From Inhella crocodyli (GTDB taxonomy: Bacteria > Pseudomonadota > Gammaproteobacteria > Burkholderiales > Burkholderiaceae_C): a DNA stretch of 64,000 nt. The DNA is taken from assembly GCF_004004565.1 (NCBI RefSeq), contig NZ_SACM01000003.1, forward strand, positions 186,001 through 250,000. Direction: 5' to 3'. A program made the translations under genes and the position numbers. The notes below the pieces were generated by a model. The model saw nothing but the letters and a program-made list of their open reading frames with translations. It made no database searches and was not told where the DNA came from. Positions 17,797 to 26,327 of the stretch are shown here, in pieces. Numbering within the stretch: the first letter of the stretch is position 1; every line of letters starts with the position of its first letter.

Positions 17797-20580
17797 TCAG
17801 AACTTGTAGGTCACGCCGACGCGGAAGGTGCGGCCGCGCACGTCGTACAGGCTGATGTCGGTCAGGTTGGTCCAAGCCGGGTCGAACGGGGGCATCTTGT
17901 TCAACACGTTTTGGATCGACAGCGACGCGCTGAGGTTGGCGTCGAAGGCGTAACGGCCGAACAGGTCCACCGTCGTGCTCGACCCCGTGCGGGCCGGCAG
18001 CACGCCGTTCTGGAAGCGCGGGTCTTGCGGCGTGAACCACGACGAGGCCAGGGCTTGCTGGTAGAAGCTGTGCGTGTAGTTCACGCGGGCCGTCAGCGCC
18101 AGGGCGCCTTGGTCCAGGCTCACCGACAAACCAGCGCGGGTGCGCGGGATCGTGTTGGAGCCGGCGTTGGTGCCCACGTACTCCACACCGTCTTCCTTGA
18201 AGCTGTGGATGTAGGTCACGTTAGCCGTCGTGGTGATGCGACCGATGTCGGTGGCAAAGCGCAGCGAGCCGTCCAGGTCGAAGCCCGAGGTGATGCGCGA
18301 GGCCAGGTTCTCGTAGTTCGACAAGATGGTCACGACGCCGTTCGTGCCCGACGTGGTGTCACGCAGCACTTGGGCGGTGCTCGGGCAGGGCGTTCCGCTG
18401 AAAGGCACGCCACCGTTCGGGCAGGTGGCGTCGATGATGTCCTGGAAGGACTTCGACGACACCACGTTGCGCCAGTCGATGCGGTACCAGTTGGCGCCGA
18501 AGCTGACGTCCTTGGTCGGCTCGAACACGACACCCACGGTGGCGCTCTTCGAGGTCTCGGCCTTCAGCTTGGGGTTGCCCGAGTACACACCCGACACCTG
18601 ACGAACCACATCGTCTTCAGGATCGGTCACCGTCGTGAAGAAGGTGGCTTCCGAGGGCGAGATTTCCGGCAGGGTCGGGGCGCGGAAGCCCTTGCCCCAG
18701 TTGGCGCGAACCAGCATGCCGTCCATCACGCGGTACTTCACGCCGACCTTCGGGGTCGTGGAGGTGCCGTAGTCGCTGTAGCGGTCCATGCGGACGGCCA
18801 ACTGCGCTTCCAGGTCCTTGATGAAGGGCAGCGACAGTTCGCCGTACACCGAGGTGTTGGTGCGGCTGCCGTCGGTGGCGGTGATGCCCTGACCCAGGAT
18901 GTCGCCGTTCTTGGCGATGGCGGCCGGGCGGTCCTTGATCGCTTCGCGGCGGAATTCGAAGCCGATGCCCAGGCCGATGTCGCCACCGGCCAGCGAACCG
19001 ACGGTCGTGCTGGCGCGGGTGTCGACCATTTGCAGGTCGGAAATGGCGGCGCGCTCGAAGTTGGCGCGCATCAGGTCGCGCACGGCGGCCGAGTTCAGGC
19101 TCGGACGGTCCACGTTGTACTGGATGGCGCCGGTGGAGCCCGCGATGGGGGTGGGCGGCTGCGGGGTGCTGGGCACGCCGAAGGCGGTGCTCGTGCCGGC
19201 CTTGCTCAGGCGGTTCAGGTTCAGCGTGGTCGTGTCGCTGCGCGAGATGGTCACGCCGCTGTCCAGGTCCCAATCGCCCAGGGTGTAGGTCACGCCGGCC
19301 AGCACGCGCGCGGTGGTCGAGGTGATCTCGCTGTTGCGGGTGCCCATGTCGTTCAGCACGCCGTTGTAACGCGCGGGGGTGCTGAAGGGGTTGCCGCTGG
19401 CGCCAGGGCCGAAGGTGATGTTGTAGGTGAACGGACGCAGGCCGGCCGGGGTCTGTTGCAGGCCCGTGGTGCCGGCAAAGAAGGTCGACTGGAAGGTCTG
19501 TTCGGTTTCGGTGCGGCTCAGGCCGGCTTCGACGAAGGCCGTGGCGTTGGCCGACAGGTCGAAGGTGGCGCGACCGTAGCTGTTCAGGCGCTTGGTGCCC
19601 GGCAGCGCGGTGAACTGCTTGTTGTAGTCGAACGTGCAGAAGGTGCTGTCGGCACGGCCACCGATGCCGGTGGTGGCGTTCAGGTTCGCAGCCGTCGGCT
19701 GGATCAAGCCAGCGGCCAAAGCCTGGTCGCGGGTCATCACGGTGCCGCCGATTTGCGAGCACTCGCTGATGGCGCGGTACTGGTTGGTGAAGGCCGTGCC
19801 GGCGGCGTTCAGTGCGCGCCAGGTGCCAGCACCCGTCAGCGACTGCAGGTTGCGGCCACCGACGCGATCGCGGAAATCACGGGTCTTCAGGTACTCGGTG
19901 TCCGACTGCAGCAGCAGGTCGCGCTGGTAGTAGTCGATCGTGCCGAAGACGTTGAAGCCCGAGGCGGCACGGTCGCCGTAACCGAAGGTGCCGGTCACGC
20001 GGGTGTCGTTCTTGCCTTCAAAGAAACCGGCGTTCGCGCGGATCTCGGCGCCCTTGTAGTCCTTGCGCAGGACGATGTTCACCACGCCGGCGATGGCGTC
20101 GGAGCCGTAAATGGCCGAGGCGCCGTCCTTCAAGATGTCGATGCGCTCGATGGCGCTCGTCGGGATGGCATTCAGGTCAACGAAGGTGTCCTGCAGGTTC
20201 TGGGCGTAGCCATAGCCGGCGGTGCGGCGGCCGTTGATCAGCACCAGGGTCGTCTTCTGGCCCAGGCCGCGCAGCGAGATGCCGGCAGCGCCCGGGGCGA
20301 AGCTGTTCGAGAAGCTCTCACCGAAGCTGCCCAGGTTGGAGGGCAGGTTGCGCAGCACGTCGGCAGCGGTCGGCTGACCGGTGCGCTCGATCTGCTCGCG
20401 GGTGATGATTTCCACCGGCGCGACGGTTTCCTTGTCCAGGCGCTTGATGTTCGAGCCCGTGACTTCCACGCGCTCCAGCTGCTGGGGCTGGGCAGGCGGG
20501 GGGGTTTGGGTTTGGGCCATCACAGCCGAGCCGCTGACGGCGACCAACGCGGCCAGGGCCAGTTTGGAGTGTTTGAACAC
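17797..20580 (-). CDS. TonB-dependent receptor (VEVTGSNIKR type)
   Basis: Outer-membrane receptor of 927 residues. A signal peptide (residues 1-22, ending VMAQ) is followed by ERVEVTGSNIKR, a TonB-box region typical of large receptors for carbohydrates or other complex nutrients, the plug (SNLGSFGESFSNSFAPGAAG, LINGRRTAGYGY, DGASAIYGSDAIAGVVNIV) and a beta-barrel ending in aromatic RGRTFRVGVTYKF. Start: GTG at 20580 with GGAGAAG 3 nt before it; an ATG at 20706 in the same frame lies in the leader. The leader contains a terminator-like hairpin. Substrate unknown; no neighbouring hydrolase points to one. Confidence 0.92.
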   Translation of the reverse strand: MFKHSKLALAALVAVSGSAVMAQTQTPPPAQPQQLERVEVTGSNIKRLDKETVAPVEIITREQIERTGQPTAADVLRNLPSNLGSFGESFSNSFAPGAAGISLRGLGQKTTLVLINGRRTAGYGYAQNLQDTFVDLNAIPTSAIERIDILKDGASAIYGSDAIAGVVNIVLRKDYKGAEIRANAGFFEGKNDTRVTGTFGYGDRAASGFNVFGTIDYYQRDLLLQSDTEYLKTRDFRDRVGGRNLQSLTGAGTWRALNAAGTAFTNQYRAISECSQIGGTVMTRDQALAAGLIQPTAANLNATTGIGGRADSTFCTFDYNKQFTALPGTKRLNSYGRATFDLSANATAFVEAGLSRTETEQTFQSTFFAGTTGLQQTPAGLRPFTYNITFGPGASGNPFSTPARYNGVLNDMGTRNSEITSTTARVLAGVTYTLGDWDLDSGVTISRSDTTTLNLNRLSKAGTSTAFGVPSTPQPPTPIAGSTGAIQYNVDRPSLNSAAVRDLMRANFERAAISDLQMVDTRASTTVGSLAGGDIGLGIGFEFRREAIKDRPAAIAKNGDILGQGITATDGSRTNTSVYGELSLPFIKDLEAQLAVRMDRYSDYGTSTTPKVGVKYRVMDGMLVRANWGKGFRAPTLPEISPSEATFFTTVTDPEDDVVRQVSGVYSGNPKLKAETSKSATVGVVFEPTKDVSFGANWYRIDWRNVVSSKSFQDIIDATCPNGGVPFSGTPCPSTAQVLRDTTSGTNGVVTILSNYENLASRITSGFDLDGSLRFATDIGRITTTANVTYIHSFKEDGVEYVGTNAGSNTIPRTRAGLSVSLDQGALALTARVNYTHSFYQQALASSWFTPQDPRFQNGVLPARTGSSTTVDLFGRYAFDANLSASLSIQNVLNKMPPFDPAWTNLTDISLYDVRGRTFRVGVTYKF

Positions 20581-20596
20581 GACTTCTCCAGTTGAC

Positions 20597-20629
20597 AAAA
20601 ACAAAGCCCGACGCCGGTTGGCGTCAGGC
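20597..20629 (-). promoter_or_regulatory. terminator-like hairpin in the leader of the TonB receptor gene (candidate attenuator)
   Basis: On the minus strand GCCTGACGCC-AACC-GGCGTCGGGC forms a 10-bp stem with one G-U pair, followed by TTTGTTTTTG, and ends 7 nt before the ribosome binding site. A second hairpin (GGGTGCG / CGCACCC, 20680-20703) lies upstream, and TAGGGT at 20713-20718 could be the -10 box, giving a leader of about 126 nt. Confidence 0.5.
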
Positions 20630-20718
20630 ACCAAAACTTGGGTGGAGCCGGCCCGTGGGCCGCCGTAACACCAAGAAACGGGTGCGATTTTTTGACCGCA
20701 CCCCATTTCAGCACCCTA

Positions 20719-20973
20719 GGGCGAACCCGTCGCCAGGGCGGTTCGGCAGCGGCATGGGCCTAGGGTTGACGCTAAGTGCTTGAAATCAAAGCGAGATATC
20801 CGGCCAACGAAGGCTCCCAGCGGGCGCCAAGCCCTGGACGGCCGTGACTCAAAAACAACATCGCACCACGGTCGATGGCCCAAGCCCCCAAGCGACTCAA
20901 GGATTCACACCCTCCCGCTTGACAGCCCAGACCCCTGCCTCGCGGACCCCTGGCCGCCCCTCCAAATGCAGCA
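20719..20973. other. intergenic stretch with no recognised gene
   Basis: Part of the only gap above 300 bp in the window (20581-21024, between glcB and the TonB receptor). I see no plausible coding frame here; it contains a CCTAGGG sequence twice (about 20714 and 20758) in different contexts and presumably carries the upstream promoter region of the receptor gene. Confidence 0.5.
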
Positions 20974-20994
20974 AAGCCCGGCATTGCCGGGCTT
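20974..20994 (-). terminator. probable glcB terminator
   Basis: AAGCCCGGC / GCCGGGCTT stem (9 bp, loop AAT on the minus strand), 31 bp after the glcB stop. The T-tract is short (TTTG), so efficiency is uncertain. Confidence 0.6.
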
Positions 20995-21024
20995 CGTCGC
21001 TCAAAAACACCCGATCGGGCTCGT

Positions 21025-23205
21025 TCAGCCCACCTTGACCCGCAGGCGCCAGGCGTGCAGCAAGGGCTCGGTGTAGCCGCTGGGCTGGGCCAGGCCCTGG
21101 AACACCAGGTCCAACGCCGCCTGGTAAGCCGGGCTGGGCGAGGCCGTGCCGATGCGTGGGGCCATGGGCGTGTAGGCCGGGTCGCCGGCGTTCTGCTGGT
21201 CCACGACCGCGGCCATGCGCGCAAAGGTGGCGCGCACCTGGGCCTCGCTCACCACCCCGTGCAGCAGCCAGTTGGCGATGTGCTGGCTGCTGATGCGCAG
21301 CGTGGCCCGGTCTTCCATCAGGCCGACGCCGTGGATGTCGGGCACCTTGCTGCAGCCCACGCCCTGTTCGACCCAGCGCACCACGTAACCGAGGATGCCC
21401 TGGACGTTGTTGTCGAGCTCTTGCTGGCGCTGCTCGGGCGTCCAGGCGACCACCACGTCATTCGGCGCCACGGGGATGGTGAGCAGGGCGTCGCGCAGCG
21501 CGGCCCAGTCGGGCGTTTGCGCTTCCAAGTCACGCTGCACGGCGGCCACGTCCACGCGGTGGTAGTGCAGCGCGTGCAGGGTGGCGGCCGTGGGGCTGGG
21601 CACCCAAGCGGTGTTGGCGCCGGCCTTGGGGTGGGCGATCTTTTGCTCGAGCATCGCGGCCATCAGGTCGGGCATGGCCCACATGCCCTTGCCGATCTGG
21701 GCGCGACCGCGCAAGGCGCCGTGCAGGCCGCGCAGCACGTTGAGCTTCTCGTAGGCCTGGATCCAGCTGGAGGCCTTCATGTCGGCCTTGCGCAGCATGG
21801 GGCCGGCGTGCATGGCGGTGTGCATCTCGTCGCCGGTGCGGTCGAGGAAGCCGGTGTTGATGAAGGCCACGCGCGAGCGCGCCGCGGCGATGCAGGCGGC
21901 CAGGTTGGCGCTGGTGCGGCGCTCCTCGTCCATGATGCCCAGCTTGACGGTGCTGTCGGGCAGGCCGAGCAACTGCTCCACGCGACCGAACAGCTCGCAG
22001 GCGAAGGCCACCTCGGTGGGGCCGTGCATCTTGGGCTTGACGATGTAGACGCTGCCTTGGCGGCTGTTCTTGAAGGGGCCACTGCCCTTGAGGTCGTGCA
22101 GGGCGATGGTGACGGTGACCAGCGCGTCGAGGATGCCTTCGGGGATCTCGCCGCCGCTGCCCAAGCGCACCGCCGGGTTGGTCATCAGGTGGCCGACGTT
22201 GCGCACAAAGAGCAGCGAGCGGCCCGGCAGCGTCAGCTCGCCGCCATTTGGCGCGGTGTAGCGGCGGTCGGGGTTCAGGGTGCGGGTGATGGTGCGGCCG
22301 CCCTTGTCCAGGGTCTCGCTCAGCGTGCCTTTGAGGATGCCGAGGTAGTTGCGGTAGGCCACGATCTTGTCGTCGGCGTCCACGGCGGCGACGGAGTCTT
22401 CCAGGTCCAGGATGGTGGACAGCGCCGCTTCCACCAGCACGTCGGCCACGCCGGCGGCGTCTTGCGCGCCGATGGGGCTGTTGCGGTTGATCTGGATTTC
22501 GAAGTGCAGGCCGTGGTGATTCAGCAGCACGGCGCTGGGCGCGTCGGCCGCGCCTTGGTGGCCGGCGAACTGGGCCGGGTCCTTCAAGGCGCCCACACCG
22601 TCCACCACCAGGGCGCCGTTCACCACGCGGTAGCCCTTGGCGTCGGCGTGGCTGCCGCCAGCCAGGGGGGCGGCTTCGTCGAGGAACTGGCGGGCGAAGG
22701 CGATGACCGCCGCGCCGCGGACCGGGTTGTACTTGCCCGCGCGCTCGCGGCCCTCGCTCTCGGGGATGGCGTCGGTGCCGTAGAGCGCGTCGTACAGGCT
22801 GCCCCAGCGGGCGTTGGCGGCGTTCAGCGCATAGCGGGCGTTCATCACCGGCACCACGAGCTGGGCGCCGGCCTGCAGGGCCAACTCGGCGTCGACGTTG
22901 GCGGTGGTGGCCTGGGGATCGGTGGGCTCGGGCTGCAGGTAACCGATCTGCGTCAAGAAGGCCTGGTAGGCCGGCATGTCGGCGATGGGCCCCGGGTGGG
23001 CGCGGTGCCAAGCGTCCAGTTCGGTTTGCAGGCGGTCGCGTTCGGCCAGCAGCGCGGCATTGCGCGGCGCCAGGTCGTGGGCGATTTGGTCGAAACCGGC
23101 CCAGTAGGCCTCGGGGCTGACGCCCGTGCCGGGCAGCACTTCTTCGTTGACAAAGCGGTGCAGCGAGGCGGCGACTTGCAAGCGGTGGACGGACACGAAG
23201 GCCAT
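21025..23205 (-). CDS. glcB: malate synthase G
   Basis: Condenses glyoxylate and acetyl-CoA to malate in glyoxylate and glycolate metabolism. The 726-residue product has the length of isoform G (about 720), not A (about 530). Recognisable segments include [22 protein letters not shown], the acidic [60 protein letters not shown] and [13 protein letters not shown] chose the ATG at 23205 ([12 protein letters not shown]) over 23238, as the family starts there. It diverges from a LysR-type gene, its likely regulator. Confidence 0.96.
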   Translation of the reverse strand: MAFVSVHRLQVAASLHRFVNEEVLPGTGVSPEAYWAGFDQIAHDLAPRNAALLAERDRLQTELDAWHRAHPGPIADMPAYQAFLTQIGYLQPEPTDPQATTANVDAELALQAGAQLVVPVMNARYALNAANARWGSLYDALYGTDAIPESEGRERAGKYNPVRGAAVIAFARQFLDEAAPLAGGSHADAKGYRVVNGALVVDGVGALKDPAQFAGHQGAADAPSAVLLNHHGLHFEIQINRNSPIGAQDAAGVADVLVEAALSTILDLEDSVAAVDADDKIVAYRNYLGILKGTLSETLDKGGRTITRTLNPDRRYTAPNGGELTLPGRSLLFVRNVGHLMTNPAVRLGSGGEIPEGILDALVTVTIALHDLKGSGPFKNSRQGSVYIVKPKMHGPTEVAFACELFGRVEQLLGLPDSTVKLGIMDEERRTSANLAACIAAARSRVAFINTGFLDRTGDEMHTAMHAGPMLRKADMKASSWIQAYEKLNVLRGLHGALRGRAQIGKGMWAMPDLMAAMLEQKIAHPKAGANTAWVPSPTAATLHALHYHRVDVAAVQRDLEAQTPDWAALRDALLTIPVAPNDVVVAWTPEQRQQELDNNVQGILGYVVRWVEQGVGCSKVPDIHGVGLMEDRATLRISSQHIANWLLHGVVSEAQVRATFARMAAVVDQQNAGDPAYTPMAPRIGTASPSPAYQAALDLVFQGLAQPSGYTEPLLHAWRLRVKVG

Positions 23206-23276
23206 GGCGAACTCCTGAACAACACGGGATGGCGCCAATTTAGGCGTGCACAGGCTTAGGATTCACGCAGTCTGAG

Positions 23277-23287
23277 CGAATCATTCG
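23277..23287. promoter_or_regulatory. palindrome in the glcB-lysR divergent region (candidate operator)
   Basis: CGAATCATTCG is a perfect 11-base palindrome 12 bp before the LysR start and within 94 bp of intergenic DNA; LysR regulators commonly bind such ATTC/GAAT-type sites in their own divergent promoter. Confidence 0.35.
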
Positions 23288-23299
23288 TGCAAAAAAGTC

Positions 23300-24226
23300 A
23301 TGGATAAGTTCAAGCAGCTCGAAACCTTCGTGGCCGTGGCCACCAAAGGCAGCCTGACGGCCGCGGCCGCGCTGGAGGGCATCGCCCCCGCGGTGGTGGG
23401 CCGGCGCATGGACGCGCTCGAGGCCCGCCTGGGCGTGCTCTTGATGCGCCGCACCACGCGCAAGCTGACGCTGACGCCCGAGGGCCAGGCCTTTCTGGAA
23501 GACGCCCAGCGCCTGCTGGCCGAGTGGGCGGCGGCCGAGGGCGCCGTGAGCGCCGGCAGTGTGCAAGCCAAAGGCCATTTGCGCGTGACGGCCCCCGCCG
23601 GCTTTGGGCGCCGGCACGTGGCCCCCTTGGTGCCCGGCTTCCTGGCCGAGCACCCCGGCCTGAGCCTGAGCCTGAACCTGTCGGACCGCGTGATCGACCT
23701 GGTGAACGAGGGCTTCGACTGCGCCGTGCGCGTGGGCGACCTGCCCGACTCCAGCCTGGTGAGCCAGCGCCTGGCCGACAACCGCCGCCTCGTCGTGGCC
23801 ACGCCCGAGTACCTGAAGCGCGCTGGCACGCCCCAGCACCCCAGCGACCTGGCGCGCCACCACTGCCTGATGCTGAGCAGCGAGGCCAGCCAAACCCGCG
23901 GCTGGGCCTTCCAGGTCGACGGCAAGGTGGTGCACCACCGCCGGAGCGACCGCAGCGGCGGGCGCCTGGACTGCACCGACGGCCAAGTGCTGCACGACTG
24001 GTGCCTGCAAGGCCTGGGCCTGGCCTGGCGCAGCACCTGGGAGGTGGCGGGCGACCTGCAGTCGGGCCGCCTGGTCAGCGTGCTGGACGCCTTCGCCGCG
24101 CCGCCCAACGGGGTCTACGCCGTTTACGCGCAGCGCGCGCACCAACCCTTGCGCGTGCGCCTGTGGATCGAGCACTTGAAGCGCCACTACGCGCGCAGCG
24201 AGTACTGGATGCGGGTGGGCGGGTGA
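23300..24226 (+). CDS. LysR-family transcriptional regulator
   Basis: Regulator of 308 residues. The N-terminal winged helix-turn-helix (FVAVATKGSLTAAAALEGIA, residues 10-29) is followed by the effector-binding domain (GHLRVTAPAGFGRRHVAPLV and onward). It resembles the aminoethylphosphonate/D-malate-type LysR group with GLGLAWRSTWEV near the end. The divergent arrangement suggests control of glcB; the effector is unknown. Its stop overlaps the GTG start of the transporter gene (GTGA), so the two form one transcript. Confidence 0.9.
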   Translation: MDKFKQLETFVAVATKGSLTAAAALEGIAPAVVGRRMDALEARLGVLLMRRTTRKLTLTPEGQAFLEDAQRLLAEWAAAEGAVSAGSVQAKGHLRVTAPAGFGRRHVAPLVPGFLAEHPGLSLSLNLSDRVIDLVNEGFDCAVRVGDLPDSSLVSQRLADNRRLVVATPEYLKRAGTPQHPSDLARHHCLMLSSEASQTRGWAFQVDGKVVHHRRSDRSGGRLDCTDGQVLHDWCLQGLGLAWRSTWEVAGDLQSGRLVSVLDAFAAPPNGVYAVYAQRAHQPLRVRLWIEHLKRHYARSEYWMRVGG

Positions 24227-25101
24227 ACGCCAACGCGCTGGCGGCGGTGCTGGCCGCCGCGCTGCTGCACGCGCTGTGGAACGTGGCGGCCAAGCACGCC
24301 CGCCGCGGCGAGGGCGACGCCGTCGCCTTCCAGGCCTTGACCGCCGGGGCCGTGGTGCTGCTGTGGGCGCCGGCCGCGCTGTGGTGGGGCAGGGCCGAGT
24401 TGCCGCACTGGGGTTGGCAGGCCTGGGCCTTGGTGATGGCCAGCGGCGCGGTGCACCTCCTCTACTTCAGCAGCCTGCTCACCGGCTACCGCGTGGCCGA
24501 CCTGACCGTGGTCTACCCCATGGCCCGCGGGAGTGGCCCGCTATGGACGACGATGACCGCCGTGCTGCTGCTGGGCGAGCGCCCCTCGGGCTGGGGCTGG
24601 GCGGGCCTGGCCACCATCGTGCTGGGCATGGCCCTGCTCACCGGCCTGCTGCGCCGCCGGCCGCTGACGGCGCCGGTGCGGGCGGGTCTGCGCTGGGGTG
24701 TCCTCACCGGGGCCCTGATCGCCAGCTACACGGTCATCGACGCCTACGCGGTGAAGGTGCTGCTGCTCAGCCCACTGCTGGTGGACTACTTCGGCAACCT
24801 GCTGCGCCTGCCGCTGCTGCTGCCGGCGCTGGCCCGCAAGCCCGCGGGCACCCTGGCCAGCACCTGGCGCGACACCTGGCGCTCGGTGCTGATCGTGGGC
24901 ACGCTGGCGCCGGCCGGCTACATCCTGGTGCTGTGGGCCTTGCAATCGGCGCCGCTGTCGGCCGTGGCGCCGGCGCGCGAGTGCTCGATGCTGTTCGCCG
25001 CCCTGCTGGGCGGGCACCTGCTGCAAGAGGGCGACCGCTGGGCGCGGGGGCTCGGGGCCCTGTGCATCGCCGCCGGGGTGGCCCTGCTGGCCGGTGCGTG
25101 A
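24223..25101 (+). CDS. DMT-superfamily (EamA) transporter
   Basis: Integral membrane protein of 292 residues with about ten hydrophobic helices in two EamA repeats (LAAVLAAALLHALWNVAAKH at the start; GVLTGALIASYTVIDAYAVK in the second half). The family exports or imports small metabolites; the N-terminal LHALWN and VYPMARGSGP are frequent in this group. The GTG at 24223 overlaps the LysR stop. Whether it moves a metabolite sensed by that LysR is inference from coupling only. Confidence 0.85.
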   Translation: MNANALAAVLAAALLHALWNVAAKHARRGEGDAVAFQALTAGAVVLLWAPAALWWGRAELPHWGWQAWALVMASGAVHLLYFSSLLTGYRVADLTVVYPMARGSGPLWTTMTAVLLLGERPSGWGWAGLATIVLGMALLTGLLRRRPLTAPVRAGLRWGVLTGALIASYTVIDAYAVKVLLLSPLLVDYFGNLLRLPLLLPALARKPAGTLASTWRDTWRSVLIVGTLAPAGYILVLWALQSAPLSAVAPARECSMLFAALLGGHLLQEGDRWARGLGALCIAAGVALLAGA

Positions 25102-25240
25102 CCAAGGGCATCCCCCAGACGGGCGGGGAGCCTGTCGGTCTTGCGCAACAGGGCCTGGCGGCCTTCCCGCCCCTTTCAGAATGCGCGCCGGCACTGCCTC
25201 GGCGGCGCCACCGTCCTCACCAACATTTCAAGGGAGTTCC

Positions 25241-25738
25241 ATGAAAAAGTTTGCCCCCCTGCTGCTGGCCGCGCTGCTGTCGGCCCCCGCCATGGCCAAC
25301 GAAGGCGCCGTGTTCGGCCTCGACTACGGCCACACCAAGGTGTCCGATTCCGACCTCAGCGGCAACGGCCTGGGCCTGTTCGGCGGCTACCGCTTCAGCG
25401 ATTCGGTCGCCGTTGAACTGGGCTACCGCCAGCTGTTCAACGAAACGACCCGCGATTTCGGCACCCCGGTCAAGATCAAGGGCACCGCCCTGCAGGCCTC
25501 CGTCCTCGGCTACCTGCCCCTGAGCAAAGACTTCTCGCTGTTTGGCCGCCTGGGCTACAACCGCCTGAAGGCCAAGGCCAGCGCCGGCGTGGCTTCGGCC
25601 AGCAGCTCGGACAGCAAGGCGCTGTTCGGCGTGGGCGCCGAGTACAGCTTCACGAGCAACGTGTCGGGCCGCTTCGAGTACCAGAAGCCCGCCAGCGACA
25701 CGAGCTCGCTGCTGTTCGCCGTGAAGTTCGGCTTCTGA
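25241..25738 (+). CDS. small outer-membrane beta-barrel protein (OmpX/OmpA-like)
   Basis: Protein of 165 residues with a signal peptide (residues 1-19, ending AMA) and alternating amphipathic strands suited to an eight-stranded barrel: GAVFGLDYGHTKVSDSDL, GLFGGYRFSDSVAVELGYR, FSLFGRLGYNRLKAKA, ending SLLFAVKFGF with the terminal Phe used by the BAM complex. No peptidoglycan-binding OmpA domain is present. AAGGGAG stands 6 nt before the ATG. It appears monocistronic, followed by a bidirectional terminator. Confidence 0.82.
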   Translation: MKKFAPLLLAALLSAPAMANEGAVFGLDYGHTKVSDSDLSGNGLGLFGGYRFSDSVAVELGYRQLFNETTRDFGTPVKIKGTALQASVLGYLPLSKDFSLFGRLGYNRLKAKASAGVASASSSDSKALFGVGAEYSFTSNVSGRFEYQKPASDTSSLLFAVKFGF

Positions 25739-25761
25739 TCGACCGGTCAGCCCCAAAGAAA

Positions 25762-25781
25762 AAGCCCGCCTCGGCGGGCTT
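25762..25781. terminator. bidirectional intrinsic terminator
   Basis: AAGCCCGCC-TC-GGCGGGCTT with flanking A and T runs, between the beta-barrel gene (plus) and PsiF-like gene (minus). Confidence 0.85.
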
Positions 25782-25801
25782 TTTTCATGGGCCGGTGCGG
25801 C

Positions 25802-26095
25802 TCAGGCCGACAGGCACTCTTTCATGAACTTCTTGCGATCGTCGCCGGCCAGGTTCTTGGTCTTGGCGTCGGCGTTGCAGGTCTTCATCTTTTCTTGCTG
25901 GGCGGCCTTCTTGTCCACCGGCTTGGCCGACAAGCATTGCTTCATGTGGGCCTTGCGCTCGTCGCCGGCCAGGTTCTTGTCCTTGGCCTCGGCATTGCAC
26001 ATCTTCATTTTTTCTTGCTGCGGACCGGCCCAAGCCTGGGGCGCTGCCCAGACCGCCGCCACCGTCATCAGCACCGCCACGATCGTCGTCTTCAT
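25802..26095 (-). CDS. PsiF-repeat protein
   Basis: Small exported protein of 97 residues: signal peptide (residues 1-23, ending AWA) and two tandem PsiF repeats of about 33 residues, each of the form QQEKMKxCNAxAKxKNLAGD followed by a basic stretch and CLSA. Each repeat has two cysteines that may pair. PsiF was described as phosphate-starvation-inducible in E. coli; its function is unknown, and no Pho box is visible here. The ATG at 26095 has AGGAG 6 nt upstream, and TAGCAT (26141-26146) is a possible -10 box. Confidence 0.85.
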   Translation of the reverse strand: MKTTIVAVLMTVAAVWAAPQAWAGPQQEKMKMCNAEAKDKNLAGDERKAHMKQCLSAKPVDKKAAQQEKMKTCNADAKTKNLAGDDRKKFMKECLSA

Positions 26096-26327
26096 GTCGC
26101 TCTCCTGGTTCAAGGGTTGAGTGGGGGGACCACGGCGCCGATGCTAGGGGCATGACCCCGGCGCCGCCAGGGCTTTACGCTTCGAAACGCCCGCCTGGAG
26201 GGGGTTCCCCCTTTTGGGGGCTGGGCCATCGGGCTTGCCCCGGGGCACAAGCGACGCGATTGGACCAACACTGCCGCATCGGTGGCCCTCCCTCAGGGCG
26301 ACCCCATCGAGCAAAGGGACGTGTCAG

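Noticed and set aside
17911-20595. Plus-strand open frame of 894 codons
   Set aside because: Antisense of the TonB receptor; the receptor on the minus strand shows signal peptide, plug and barrel, while this frame is Ala/Gly/Val-rich without homology.
21055-23259. Plus-strand open frame of 734 codons
   Set aside because: Antisense of glcB, whose motifs are unmistakable.
26160-26327. G/C-run-rich region upstream of the soluble chemoreceptor as a flagellar sigma-28 promoter
   Set aside because: No TAAA-N15-GCCGATAA-like match; the repeated G and C runs give only short weak hairpins.
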